Shown here piece after piece: positions 28,232 to 37,195 of a DNA stretch of 64,000 nt. Under the pieces are notes generated by a model that made no database searches, was not told the origin of the DNA, and saw nothing but the letters and a program-made list of their open reading frames with translations. The stretch's first letter is position 1. Each line of letters starts with the position of its first letter. Position numbers and translations under genes: made by a program. Origin of the DNA: Lunatibacter salilacus (GTDB lineage Bacteria > Bacteroidota > Bacteroidia > Cytophagales > Cyclobacteriaceae); NCBI RefSeq assembly GCF_009797935.1, contig NZ_VOLC01000020.1, positions 1 through 64,000 on the forward strand, written 5' to 3'.

Positions 28232-28777
28232 ATTTTTCTATTTTTTAATTTCAAATTGTTAAAGAATTGGATTAGTGTAAGTATCCAAGCTTTAGATTTA
28301 TTAATACAAATGTAAGCATAACGAAGCCCGTTAAAGTGTGATAAAAATTACCTAAGGGAGAAATATTTTAACTGTCCTAACTGTTCGACATTTGTAATAT
28401 CGAACCCCAGGTAACCAAAATTTGTAATCCTGGTCTCGATATTCCATACTATTGGAATTTTAAATTCCAATTATCTGTCCTCGGGATTGCAAATCAGGAG
28501 GAGCCAAAACCTATAACTATACTTCAACCAGAATACATGCTTTTCAAAATAATCTTTTTGGTTGAGATTGAAATCTGTTCCCTCAAGCTTGTAGACTATT
28601 ATAAGTGTATTGAAGATATCAATACGAGGATTGAATTAACTCCTAGCCTGAAAGTGATAAAATTGGGAAATTACCGCGCCCGTTGCTTTGTCCCCAGCTC
28701 CAATCTACCTGCACGTAGGGGTTTTTGATAATCTACTGTCAGGTCAAAGATATTTTTTTATATATAATGTATTAAGA
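28232..28777. other. Gene-free stretch holding a palindromic repeat
   Basis: This 546-base gap contains the second copy of the dispersed palindromic repeat at 28383-28505. The remaining sequence has no convincing gene; a 63-codon open frame at 28537-28728 has no family resemblance and no coupling to neighbours. The promoter of the MBL-rhodanese gene must lie in the left part. Confidence 0.5.
28383..28505. repeat. Dispersed palindromic repeat, copy 2
   Basis: It has the same order of motifs as copy 1: TTCGACATTTGTAATATCGAA, an AATTTGTAATCC element, a perfect TTGGAATTTTAAATTCCAA palindrome, and CGGGATTGCAAATC before AGGAGGA. It flanks the MBL-rhodanese gene on the side opposite to copy 1. Confidence 0.75.
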
Positions 28778-29428
28778 CTATTTGATCAATTTCAAGCCTT
28801 CCAAGGCGGAGGGGTCATCTGGATTGTTCATCAGTACTTTCTGGAACAATACCTTTGACTCTCTGCTCTTCTGAAGGTTTAATTTGTTCCAAGCCAATAA
28901 TATCAATCCGTCATAATCAAAGGGATATAAGTTGACGACCTTTTCCAGATAAGAATCAGCTTTATCAAAATTCCCTCTGTTGTAATAAATCAGTCCCAAT
29001 CTGTAATTGACCAAAGAATTGTTAGGGTCTGTCTGTAGAATCTTTAGATAGAGTTCTTCTATTTCGACCCATTTTCCCTGTATCGCTAGCGGTAGCACCA
29101 ATCCCAGTTTTGGTTCTATGGCATATGGTTTCAAGGAAACGGCCTTGGAATAATATTCCACCGATTCCTTAACCTGCCCCGCCAAGTAAGTCAACCAGCC
29201 TAGTCTCAGGTTTAGTTCGTAAACATCGGTCTGATAAACTGCTTTTAAGGACTCAATGGCGCCTTTGAAATTTTCGGTTCTTTCAAGGGCATAACTCTGC
29301 TTAAAAGCATCAATGATTTTATCCTGAGCAATGGCACCCATGCTTAGACTTCCTGATAAGATAATTATCAGGATAAGGGATTTAGTATTGAAAGACAGGC
29401 AAACTAGCTCCTTTAATGTTTTTTTCAT
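28778..29428 (-). CDS. Exported TPR protein
   Basis: A 216-residue protein with a signal peptide (hydrophobic segment about 17-33 ending GAIAQDK). About four tetratricopeptide repeats follow, for example AGQVKESVEYYSKAVSLKP, NNSLVNYRLGLIYYNRGNFDKADSYLEKVVNLYP and a last helix pair ending NPDDPSALEGLKLIK. TPR arrays act as protein-binding scaffolds, here in the periplasm. It is the last gene of a minus-strand run that begins with a PqqD-like gene. The gap to the preceding barrel gene is filled by one copy of the 88-bp repeat, whose end supplies the start codon. Confidence 0.85.
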   Translation of the reverse strand: MKKTLKELVCLSFNTKSLILIIILSGSLSMGAIAQDKIIDAFKQSYALERTENFKGAIESLKAVYQTDVYELNLRLGWLTYLAGQVKESVEYYSKAVSLKPYAIEPKLGLVLPLAIQGKWVEIEELYLKILQTDPNNSLVNYRLGLIYYNRGNFDKADSYLEKVVNLYPFDYDGLILLAWNKLNLQKSRESKVLFQKVLMNNPDDPSALEGLKLIK

Positions 29429-29520
29429 CTGTTTATAATTGTTTTTTAGAGGTCAGATGGAATCTCGCATGTATTATAATCATCCCAGTGTGTGACGATT
29501 TTCGTCATGCTCGATTTCAT
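29426..29520 (-). repeat. 88-bp intra-operon repeat, single copy
   Basis: On the minus strand it begins ATGAAATCGAGCATGACG, contains the hairpin TGACGAAAATCGTCA and GGGATGATTATAAT, then GCGAGATTCCATCTGACC, and ends AACAATTATAAACAG directly before ATGAAA. That last ATG is the start codon of the TPR gene at 29428. Related copies fill the gaps at 40544-40925 and 47745-48060. Confidence 0.85.
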
Positions 29521-29531
29521 GACTTTAAAAT

Positions 29532-30878
29532 TTAGAATGTCCATGTGAATATGCCTGTAAGGGATTGTGCATTGTATTCTTTTTTATTGAAACTTTCATT
29601 TCCCGAGTAGGGGAAAAACTCACTTTCATTCCTGAACAGGGTATAGTCTAAAGTCAATTTCAGCTTAGCGCCAGGAAGGAAAATAAACCTTCCGCCCAAT
29701 CGCTGCCTGATAGTATCCATCCTATTGAAAATCACACGTCCATCTTTCATCAAAAAATTATTCATGTTTCCGGAAGTGCCGTACCCTTCCACCCAAAGCC
29801 AGGGGGTAGTTCTGAAACCTATTTGCTGATCGAACACAGAATTGCTGATCGTATTCCCATTTCCAAAATCCTGTTGATGGAAAGAAAATGTGGATTGGGT
29901 GTAAAGGTTCAGGTTACCAAAGGGATAGTAAATGAGCTTTGCATCTCCTTGATTTTGTGTGAAATTGAAAAGGGAACCCCGGTAAAAGGATGCTCCAAGG
30001 GTAACCTTGTTGAACCTTTTGTATAAAGATAAGAACCCTACCAGATCATTTTCTCCCATATTGGAAATCCTGCGTGTTGCTTCAGGTCTTCCCGACGGGC
30101 CTGTAATCACTTCGGTGGTCACGGGAAAGATTCTTCTGATTAAATGGATCCCGCCCACAAGGGTCAGCCCTTTGCTTAAAAGAACATTTCCGGCGACATA
30201 GTATTGGTGTAAGGTTGTCAAATAATCCTTATCCGAAAACTGCTCGCCTGCTAACTGAGAATATAACAAATGATCGACTTGAAGATAGGAAAAGCCTTGA
30301 TACAAAGAAAATCTTGGTGCGATGTCCAATTCCAATCCCAGATAATAGTAGCGGTGTTTATTTGGAATAAACTGAACGCCATCAATCTCAATAGGTACCT
30401 CTGCAGTGAACCCGGCAAGCACAGCAGGGTCGGACTGTCCGGTATAATTATAGGCCAAATCAATTTTTCCAACAACAGGCATCTGCTCCGTTTGGGTCTT
30501 TTTTTTCAATGCTGGGGGTAAATCTGCTGCAATCAGTCTTGCTTCCGTATTCCTTCCGGCAAATAAATAAGCATAATAGAGATATTCTTGAATATAAGCT
30601 TCAGCATTGTTCATTTTGCTGGCTTTCTCCAAATGGCGGATGGCTTCATGGTAATTGGTTTTTTCAAAAAAGGCTATGCCCATCCTTACCCTCAAATAGT
30701 AAAAATCCATGCCATTTTGAATGGCTTTTTTGCCTTCTTTGATCAGCTCGCCCCAAGCTTTTTGTTGGAAAAGCCTATAAGTCAGTGCGTCCACCTGAGG
30801 CAGACTTTGTTGGGCGAAGAGTTTATCTGAGAGACCCAATCCGACTATTATAGTGAATAAGATCAGCTTTCTATACAT
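29532..30878 (-). CDS. Outer-membrane protein with N-terminal TPRs and a beta-barrel
   Basis: A 448-residue protein with a signal peptide (about 1-22, ending LFAQQ). Residues ~30-130 are TPR-like helices (WGELIKEGKKAIQNGMDFYYLRVRMGIAFF and NYHEAIRHLEKASK). From about 150 on, alternating polar and aromatic strands form a barrel (for example HRYYYLGLELDIAPRFSLYQGFSYL and KLKLTLDYTLF), ending in the outer-membrane signature LTGIFTWTF with a terminal Phe. The start overlaps the end of the urea-transporter/M23 gene by 16 bases. It could be the outer-membrane partner or exit channel for whatever this operon makes. No named family is recognised. Confidence 0.8.
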   Translation of the reverse strand: MYRKLILFTIIVGLGLSDKLFAQQSLPQVDALTYRLFQQKAWGELIKEGKKAIQNGMDFYYLRVRMGIAFFEKTNYHEAIRHLEKASKMNNAEAYIQEYLYYAYLFAGRNTEARLIAADLPPALKKKTQTEQMPVVGKIDLAYNYTGQSDPAVLAGFTAEVPIEIDGVQFIPNKHRYYYLGLELDIAPRFSLYQGFSYLQVDHLLYSQLAGEQFSDKDYLTTLHQYYVAGNVLLSKGLTLVGGIHLIRRIFPVTTEVITGPSGRPEATRRISNMGENDLVGFLSLYKRFNKVTLGASFYRGSLFNFTQNQGDAKLIYYPFGNLNLYTQSTFSFHQQDFGNGNTISNSVFDQQIGFRTTPWLWVEGYGTSGNMNNFLMKDGRVIFNRMDTIRQRLGGRFIFLPGAKLKLTLDYTLFRNESEFFPYSGNESFNKKEYNAQSLTGIFTWTF

Positions 30879-33040
30879 TTTGCTTGGGTTTGAAAGTGTT
30901 TGTTTTTAAACTGAAAACGTTGTAATCCACTGGCCCCAATCTGAAATAGAAATTCGGCATGTTCCATTTCTTTTCCGAACGCTGATTTGATGACCTTGCC
31001 ATTAAGCACTATTGTTTGTTGCCCCAATCCCCTTGCTTTATCCGGGTAGGACAGAAGATATTCTCCTTTTAAATACCGATAAAATGGCGCAATGATATCT
31101 TGTAGGAATATCTTGTTGGGATGGAAGACCATATTCACAGGGAAACTGTCCTTCAATTGGAGCTTATTGGAATATCCAAAGCTGATTTTATAAGCTGCCA
31201 GATAGAATTGACATAACAAAGATTTTCGGTCACCCACAAAGTGGATAAAATGGAGTATCCCCTCATCCAATTTGTAAAAAGCTTTGGAAGCTGTTTTCGT
31301 GCATTCAAGATAGGTATTGAGCAAGTAGTCCCTTTTTACTTCCCAAGCAACTTTTTCCCCAGTATTGGTTTCCCATTGGATTTGGTTGCCAATGACAAAA
31401 GAAAAGGCCTTTTTCAGTTGCGGATTAGGAGTTAAAGTAGAAACCTTTGCTTGTAAGGGAGGATTCCCCACTGCCTCCAACGTTTCTACTCCTTCATATT
31501 TCATCCAATAATCTGAAATGGGATAATCGATGGTTCTAGAACCGATAAAAGGAGTGGCCTGCAACTGAAAGTGGAGGTGAGGATAGGCGGAATTGCCGGA
31601 ATTGCCCGCTTTAGCGATGATTTCTCCCCTGTATACCTTATCCCCGACCTTTGGCAATATGGAGCCTTTTTTCAAGTGGCTGAGTTTGCTGAATAAAAAT
31701 TCCGAATGTTTGATGACCAGGGTGTTGCCCCAGTTTTTGTCCAGATTTCTTTTTCCTACGGAGTTGTCATCGGTGTCATTGACGAAAGTTTCGACGATCC
31801 CATCTGCCGGGGCCAGTACATTTTTATCAAAGCAATAATAGTCTGTAAGAAAGTCTCCCGCATCTTGGTAGGTTTTGCCCTGCTCGTCCTGAATTTCAAA
31901 ATCCCAGGCATGACTCCATTCGTCTTTGTGGGTAAATGTTCCATTATGACCTTGGGTCACTGTCCATTCCCCAAAAAAAGGCAAATAGAACGGAAAGGGA
32001 CTTCCTTTGCCAAACCTCTTCTGAAAATTGAGGAAGTTATACAGGTTCTTTTCAGGCGATTGCTGTTGCCAGAAAATGGTACTCAAACCTATCCGATTGT
32101 CCACCCTGAATTTCAGGCCATACAAAAACAGCAATACGGTCACATTGAATGGAAAGGAGTGTACCGGTAAATAAAACAGATTGAAAACCTGCTGTAGAGA
32201 AATGCCTATGACGGCGGTGATGGGTATGATAAATAAGAGACTTAAATAGGAGCTTTTATTGGGAATAATAAAATAGCCTCCCAAGGCGATGGCGGCCAGG
32301 ATATAATTAAAGCCTATGTAGCTGTAAGAAACTTCCGAGAAGGGAACACCCAATAAAACATAAAATAGGTAGGCGATGTAGAAACCCAGCAAAGAAAGGG
32401 TAAAACCTATTCTTGAATAAATCAATAAACCCAAAGCGGCGAAAAAACCCGAAAAGATATTTTGTTGGAAGAAAATTGCACCAATGGAAAGAAAATAAGT
32501 TTTTAGGGAGGTGTGAAATGGAATTTGGTTCCACCATTCATACATGGTGACCAAATTCTTTCCACCCAGTAGATATAATTCATTCAATACATAAATGCCC
32601 CTTTCACTTAATCCTAACGATTCAAACTCTCTGGTAGCCAACCTGAGTATCCAAAAGACAAGGATGAAAGGCAAACTCAGAAAGGGAAGCCCATATTTCC
32701 CCAAAATTCCTTCAAAAGAAAGCGATAACAACACCGTCAGCATTCCCGATATAATCACCAAAACCAAAAGCAGTAGGCTGGGCTGGAAATAGATAGATAA
32801 GCCAACACCTACCAAGAGCGAATTGAATCCATAATACCCCTGTCGGATATTGTGCTCATACAGTCCCATGAAATATCCGGTAAATAATGCGGTAGTCACA
32901 GATATCAGTCCATAGATTCCCACATAGAAATCCACGAAAGTCAGCACCAACAGGATGATTCCAAACCATTTGTTATTGGAAAAGAATACCTGTGCGTAGC
33001 TGTTGAACAGTGCTTCCGGAAACCATGCCAGTTTTTTCAC
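30863..33040 (-). CDS. Urea-transporter-like membrane domain fused to M23 peptidase
   Basis: A 725-residue fusion. Residues 1-310 have about ten helices and the two-fold motif of the UT urea-channel family: GYYGFNSLLVGVG (68-80) with LPFLSLPF (118-125), then GFNYILAAIALGGYF (243-257) with LPVHSFPF (291-298). Residues ~345-510 form a peptidase M23 (LytM) domain with SHAWDFEI (His377, Asp380), the second-shell SKLSHL (His455) and PHLHF (His488, His490), so the zinc site looks complete. About 200 uncharacterised residues follow. The start is GTG at 33040, 17 bases after the decarboxylase gene. M23 enzymes cleave peptide cross-links; how this combines with a small-solute channel is unknown. Confidence 0.85.
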   Translation of the reverse strand: MKKLAWFPEALFNSYAQVFFSNNKWFGIILLVLTFVDFYVGIYGLISVTTALFTGYFMGLYEHNIRQGYYGFNSLLVGVGLSIYFQPSLLLLVLVIISGMLTVLLSLSFEGILGKYGLPFLSLPFILVFWILRLATREFESLGLSERGIYVLNELYLLGGKNLVTMYEWWNQIPFHTSLKTYFLSIGAIFFQQNIFSGFFAALGLLIYSRIGFTLSLLGFYIAYLFYVLLGVPFSEVSYSYIGFNYILAAIALGGYFIIPNKSSYLSLLFIIPITAVIGISLQQVFNLFYLPVHSFPFNVTVLLFLYGLKFRVDNRIGLSTIFWQQQSPEKNLYNFLNFQKRFGKGSPFPFYLPFFGEWTVTQGHNGTFTHKDEWSHAWDFEIQDEQGKTYQDAGDFLTDYYCFDKNVLAPADGIVETFVNDTDDNSVGKRNLDKNWGNTLVIKHSEFLFSKLSHLKKGSILPKVGDKVYRGEIIAKAGNSGNSAYPHLHFQLQATPFIGSRTIDYPISDYWMKYEGVETLEAVGNPPLQAKVSTLTPNPQLKKAFSFVIGNQIQWETNTGEKVAWEVKRDYLLNTYLECTKTASKAFYKLDEGILHFIHFVGDRKSLLCQFYLAAYKISFGYSNKLQLKDSFPVNMVFHPNKIFLQDIIAPFYRYLKGEYLLSYPDKARGLGQQTIVLNGKVIKSAFGKEMEHAEFLFQIGASGLQRFQFKNKHFQTQAKCIES

Positions 33041-33057
33041 AGCTTTATCAGATATGG

Positions 33058-34416
33058 TTATAGGTCGAAATTATTCAAATGTTCGGGTGTCAGTTCCTGA
33101 GAATTGATAGTTTCAAGTGTTTCGTTTTTTCTGATCAAATGTGGATTACCTTTTGCATCAAGCAATACTACATTGGGCCTCATGCTGATGAATTGCAGCC
33201 ATTGGGTGTTGTTGTATGCCCCAACTCTTCTAATGACATATTGATCGCCTTTTTTGAGCAGGGGGAACATGACATTTCCTCTGATGACATCAATATTCAT
33301 ACACAATGGTCCATAGATGGTTGTGTCTTCTGTCTGTTCGGAGACCGGTTCCACAGGCCTGATGTCATGTTCGTACCAAAATGCGGTAAACAGGATATTG
33401 ACACCTGCATCAATAATCGTAGCCCTTCTTCCATCTGCCAATCTTTTGTTGGCGAGCACTGTACCTGCCAAATAGCCAGCGTCATCAATCAGCGCACGCC
33501 CATTTTCCAAAATCAACATAGGAAGGTTATCCGGCTTGATTTCACTGCTCATCAGTGCTGAAGTAATCGCCTCGGCAAAGTCATCAAATGAGGGGGTGGT
33601 ATCTGTACCTGGATAATATGCCCCTCTGAGGGTGTTTTTTGAAGCAAAACCACCGCCCATATCGATATATTGCAGGACATGCCCATGTTTTTGTTCTAAC
33701 CTGACTGCAAGTGAAGCCAATTTGGTTGCTGCGATTTTGTAGGCATCCGTACTCATCATATAGGTGCCGATATGGGTATGTAGACCCAATAAATCCAATT
33801 TTTTGTTGGCCATGATCCGGTTGAGGGCATCCCAGGCTTCACCGTTTTCATAGTTAAACCCAAACCTGTCCCAACGGGGATAAATACCGGTATCCATATT
33901 GACACGAATGGCTACTTTGGGTCGTTCTTCGATTTCTTTGGAGAGGGAAATAATCTCGTATAATTCGTCAAAGTGATCGATATGGATGAGGGAGCCGTTT
34001 TTAATGGCTTTTCTCAGGTCTTCCCTGCTTTTATCCGGACCGTTGAATATAATCAATTCACCCGGAACTCCATTGGCCATTGCCTTGTCGTATTCAAAAC
34101 CTGAAACCACCTCTGCCCAGGAACCTTCCTGATGAAAGACATTGCAGACCGCATTCAGGTAGTTGGTCTTGTAAGACCAGGCAAATTGGACTTTGGGATA
34201 CCTCGAACTGAATGCCCTAAAAGCATTTTTGTGGGTTTTTCTGATCGTAGCCTCAGAAATGATAAATAATGGAGAACCGTAGGATTCGATTAAGGAATGG
34301 ATGGAAATATTGTCAATGTGACTGATGGGTTCCAATTTGTGGGACATGCCGTATTTGCTTGGCAGACCCGCATTGATCCGTTGTATGACAGGCCTTTCGA
34401 AGGTTAACTTGGTCAT
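33058..34416 (-). CDS. PLP-dependent decarboxylase, LysA/group IV type
   Basis: A 452-residue fold-type III PLP enzyme related to diaminopimelate and ornithine decarboxylases. The Schiff-base lysine is in FAWSYKTNYLNAV (Lys83 from this start). Other motifs are GLHTHIGTYM, IDMGGGFASK for phosphate binding, LENGRALIDDAGYLAGTVL, and YGPLCMNIDVI, where the conserved Cys of the opposite-subunit active site is kept. The start is ATG 34416; the frame is open to 34467, but that would overlap the ATP-grasp gene by 32 bases. The segment after the catalytic Cys diverges from housekeeping LysA, so the substrate need not be diaminopimelate. Confidence 0.85.
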   Translation of the reverse strand: MTKLTFERPVIQRINAGLPSKYGMSHKLEPISHIDNISIHSLIESYGSPLFIISEATIRKTHKNAFRAFSSRYPKVQFAWSYKTNYLNAVCNVFHQEGSWAEVVSGFEYDKAMANGVPGELIIFNGPDKSREDLRKAIKNGSLIHIDHFDELYEIISLSKEIEERPKVAIRVNMDTGIYPRWDRFGFNYENGEAWDALNRIMANKKLDLLGLHTHIGTYMMSTDAYKIAATKLASLAVRLEQKHGHVLQYIDMGGGFASKNTLRGAYYPGTDTTPSFDDFAEAITSALMSSEIKPDNLPMLILENGRALIDDAGYLAGTVLANKRLADGRRATIIDAGVNILFTAFWYEHDIRPVEPVSEQTEDTTIYGPLCMNIDVIRGNVMFPLLKKGDQYVIRRVGAYNNTQWLQFISMRPNVVLLDAKGNPHLIRKNETLETINSQELTPEHLNNFDL

Positions 34417-34435
34417 GGAAGAATAATTTTGTCGG

Positions 34436-35482
34436 TTATAGTTCTCCTTTTGTGGAAAGCTGTTCAAATTCTTTCAAATCGCAGATCATGTCATAGGAAT
34501 ACCTGATGAACATTTTCCCTACGTCATAATGGGTGAAGGGCTTTACCTCCATTCCCATAGCCAACAATACCAAAGCCTCCGGTAGATTTTGTCCGGCTGC
34601 AACGGCTAGATAGACCCATGCAGGTAACCTGGGGTTGATTTCTATCATATAGAGTTCATTATCGGAAGTCCGGATAAGTTCCAGTTCCATACCACCTCTC
34701 CAGTTGGTTTGGGAAATGATTTTATGGGTCAATTCCAGCATAACAGGATCTTCTAGCGTGATTCCGCCCCAGCCTTTCCCTTTATCTGTGATATATGTTT
34801 TCCGCATGGGTACCGCTCCGATGGTATTGCCATTCCCGTCTCCCAGGGCTACCACATTGACTTCAGTGCCCTTAACAAATTCCTGTATCACGATGGGCAA
34901 TCCCCATTTGGCTGCGATTTTATTGAAATAAATGCCTATTTGTTCGAAATCATAAGCGATGTAGGCATCATAGAACTTACCCTTGACGACCACAGGATAT
35001 TCAAACTTGTCCTCAATTTTTCTAAAATCCATGATACTTCCTATGGGTTCACTGTAAGGAACGTTAATCCCATATTTCTCTCCAAACTGAGGCAGGTTGG
35101 ATTTATGTCTTTCTTCAAACTGCTGCATGGTAGGAAGAAATGTCCTGATGCCCATCTCTTTCAAAATCTTTTCTGATTTCATAAAAGTGAAAAGCTCGGA
35201 GTCAAAATTGGGAATAAGCACGTCAATGTGCTCCTTTTCATGAATATATCGGATCCTTTCCAAAAGGGGCTCTATCCCGTCAGAAGGGTAGGGGACTTTA
35301 TATGTTTTATCTATCAATTCATGCATGTAGGGGCCGGGTTCCAGGTTGTCATAGGCCAACCCGATGATTTTTGGATCAATTTTAAGCGAATCCCGTAATC
35401 CCCGTGTGACCGGTATTCCAGGCCCGGGGCTGTCAATATTATTTAGGCCGGATAAGGCGATCGTTAATTTAATCTTCTCCAT
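34436..35482 (-). CDS. ATP-grasp ligase, CarB-like
   Basis: A 348-residue ATP-grasp enzyme resembling the carboxylate-amine ligases related to carbamoyl-phosphate synthase large chain. Seen are the N-terminal pre-ATP-grasp region, the nucleotide-site lysine in YPVVVKGKFYDAY (Lys167), IVIQEFVKGTEVNVVALGDG, and the metal-binding LYMIEINPRLPAW (281-285). Such enzymes activate a carboxylate as acyl phosphate and join it to an amine. The start overlaps the PqqD-like gene by 14 bases, so the two are coupled. The substrates are unknown. Confidence 0.85.
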   Translation of the reverse strand: MEKIKLTIALSGLNNIDSPGPGIPVTRGLRDSLKIDPKIIGLAYDNLEPGPYMHELIDKTYKVPYPSDGIEPLLERIRYIHEKEHIDVLIPNFDSELFTFMKSEKILKEMGIRTFLPTMQQFEERHKSNLPQFGEKYGINVPYSEPIGSIMDFRKIEDKFEYPVVVKGKFYDAYIAYDFEQIGIYFNKIAAKWGLPIVIQEFVKGTEVNVVALGDGNGNTIGAVPMRKTYITDKGKGWGGITLEDPVMLELTHKIISQTNWRGGMELELIRTSDNELYMIEINPRLPAWVYLAVAAGQNLPEALVLLAMGMEVKPFTHYDVGKMFIRYSYDMICDLKEFEQLSTKGEL

Positions 35483-35726
35483 GTGGATCGGTAAGTCTCA
35501 TTTGCTTGAGGGTAGTGGTGAAGTCATAAAAGTATCTCTCAAAGGATTCCCCATCCATGTCATATTTCGCCAACATCTCCTGAAGTATTTCTTGATAAGA
35601 CTTGCCCGATTTGATCAATTGTACTATTTCCAATCCGGTCGGATTCAGCGAATAGGAATCTCCCGTACCGGGGTCAAATACAAATCCGGAATCACTGATA
35701 GCGATATTTTTTTTGATTTTCAGCAT
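35469..35726 (-). CDS. PqqD-like small protein
   Basis: An 85-residue protein of the PqqD fold, which usually presents a peptide to a modifying enzyme. The core NIAISDSGFVFDPGTGDSYSLNPTGLEIVQLIKSGKSYQEILQEMLAKYD matches PqqD-like winged helices, with the N-x-x-G-x-x-I-x-x-L pattern. The start is ATG 35726; the longer frame to 35903 adds unlikely sequence. It is the first gene of the run and overlaps the ATP-grasp gene. I searched both strands from 35400 to 36312 for a precursor peptide and saw no convincing one. Confidence 0.75.
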   Translation of the reverse strand: MLKIKKNIAISDSGFVFDPGTGDSYSLNPTGLEIVQLIKSGKSYQEILQEMLAKYDMDGESFERYFYDFTTTLKQMRLTDPHGED

Positions 35727-36312
35727 GGATTGGATAATTTGAGCGTTTTTAATCCAATCATGAAGGTAGCTATCTGTATTTGGAGTTTCTATGACTTTTG
35801 TCACTTGATTGAGAAAACCTATAAATAATAATCTAAGAGGTTTTGGAACTTCTGAGGTTTCACTCTGAATCCTTGTTGCCCTACCTTCTTCTCTTTTGCC
35901 CACTTGGTTTTCTCGAACGTTTTTGGGTGAGCTCTTCTAACCCTTCATAAACTACAGACACAAAAGAGACGGTCAATATCAATGAGGAAAGCAACCTATG
36001 GTCTAATAAAACTGATACCAACGGCTTTGTCTTAAAAAAAGGGAGATTTGTTTTGGTGATAGCCAAATTCATAAGCAGATTTCTTAAACTGATATTGAAT
36101 TACGGAATACTCACCTTAAGAAATCGGAGCTATAATATCAAACGACTTTTTAACCTGACCTTAACGGTTGCGTATGGCTTTTCATCTCCACGGCCAAAAC
36201 TGAAATTCTATTAAATAAATCAAAATCAACCTGATATATGATAATTGTCACAAATAAAACAGATGATAAGATGTAATTTTAATCCTCAAGAAATCCGAAA
36301 GGGAACAAAAAG
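35727..36312. other. Gene-free divergent spacer
   Basis: This 586-base gap lies between the PqqD-led operon (minus) and the stress-protein gene (plus). Open frames at 35881-36072 and the upstream extension of the PqqD-like frame have no family resemblance. No clear promoter box or hairpin was recognised, though both promoters should be here. Confidence 0.45.
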
Positions 36313-37161
36313 ATGAAAAAAATCCTATATACTACCGACTTTTCCAAAAATGCAGAATCGGCATTTCGCATAGCTTTAAATCTGGCCAAAAAGCACCATG
36401 CAGAATTCCATTTGTTACATGTATTTGACATTCCGACTTCTTGGAATTATCCATATACAGCGGAACCACTCGAAATGGAACGACAGGCAATCAGAGAATC
36501 TAAAGAAAAGTTAACGGAGCTCTTCGATCGCTATTCATCAGATTCGGATGATGAATTAAAACCCGTTTACCACGTCATTGAAAATCCATCTGTGGTGGAC
36601 GGGGTTCTATCCTGTATAGATGAAGTTCACCCTTACCTTGTCGTTATTGGTACAAAAGGAGGAAGCAAGGCCCGAGAAATTATTGTAGGAAGTACAACCA
36701 AATCACTTCTTTCCAAATCACCCGTGCCCGTATTGGCAATACCCGAAAACTCTTCGGTTGAGGTATTTGAAAAAGTTTTGTATGCAAGTGATTTGTATGA
36801 AGATGATATCAAAGCCTTGGAGCAACTAAACCATATTATGGAACCTTTTCAGCCAGGCATTAGTGTAGTTCATATAAGTAGCCTTGAAGCAAATTCCGAA
36901 GCTAAGAAAATCGAGCGGTTTAAGGAAATGCTCAATGAAAGAAATTTGGATAAAAATATTGAATTAATTCATTATATATCTCTATCAATCCCCGAGGGCC
37001 TTGAGTCATTTTTATCCAAAAATCGTTTTGACCTACTTGTCATGCTCGAAAAGGAAAGACATGGTCTAGTTGACCATTTGTTTCATAAGGACTTGGTCAA
37101 AAAAATGGAATTCAGGACCAAGATCCCTCTTTTGAGTTTTAACCAACATAATGTCAAGTAA
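36313..37161 (+). CDS. Universal stress protein with two Usp domains
   Basis: A 282-residue tandem UspA protein. Domain 1 (1-150) starts KKILYTTDFSKNAESAFRIALNLAKKH and carries the ATP-binding motif GTKGGSKAREIIVGSTTKSLL, followed by SPVPVLAIP. Domain 2 (155-280) keeps the fold (EKVLYASDLYEDDIKAL) but lacks a clear nucleotide motif, as is common in Bacteroidota. It is followed by a small membrane protein and a DinB-like protein in the same direction, and probably acts in stress or redox adaptation. Confidence 0.92.
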   Translation: MKKILYTTDFSKNAESAFRIALNLAKKHHAEFHLLHVFDIPTSWNYPYTAEPLEMERQAIRESKEKLTELFDRYSSDSDDELKPVYHVIENPSVVDGVLSCIDEVHPYLVVIGTKGGSKAREIIVGSTTKSLLSKSPVPVLAIPENSSVEVFEKVLYASDLYEDDIKALEQLNHIMEPFQPGISVVHISSLEANSEAKKIERFKEMLNERNLDKNIELIHYISLSIPEGLESFLSKNRFDLLVMLEKERHGLVDHLFHKDLVKKMEFRTKIPLLSFNQHNVK

Positions 37162-37195
37162 CGAATTTTAATACATTCAATTAAACACTAAAATC

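Noticed and set aside
28537-28728. A 63-codon plus-strand open frame.
   Set aside because: No start signal, family resemblance or coupling; it lies in a repeat-bearing spacer.
33058-34416. Housekeeping diaminopimelate decarboxylase (lysA).
   Set aside because: The fold matches, but the region after the catalytic Cys and the gene context do not fit lysine synthesis.
35881-36072. A 63-codon minus-strand frame as precursor peptide for the PqqD-led operon.
   Set aside because: It has a hydrophobic start and a basic tail but no leader/core pattern, and overlaps the unlikely 5' extension of the PqqD frame.
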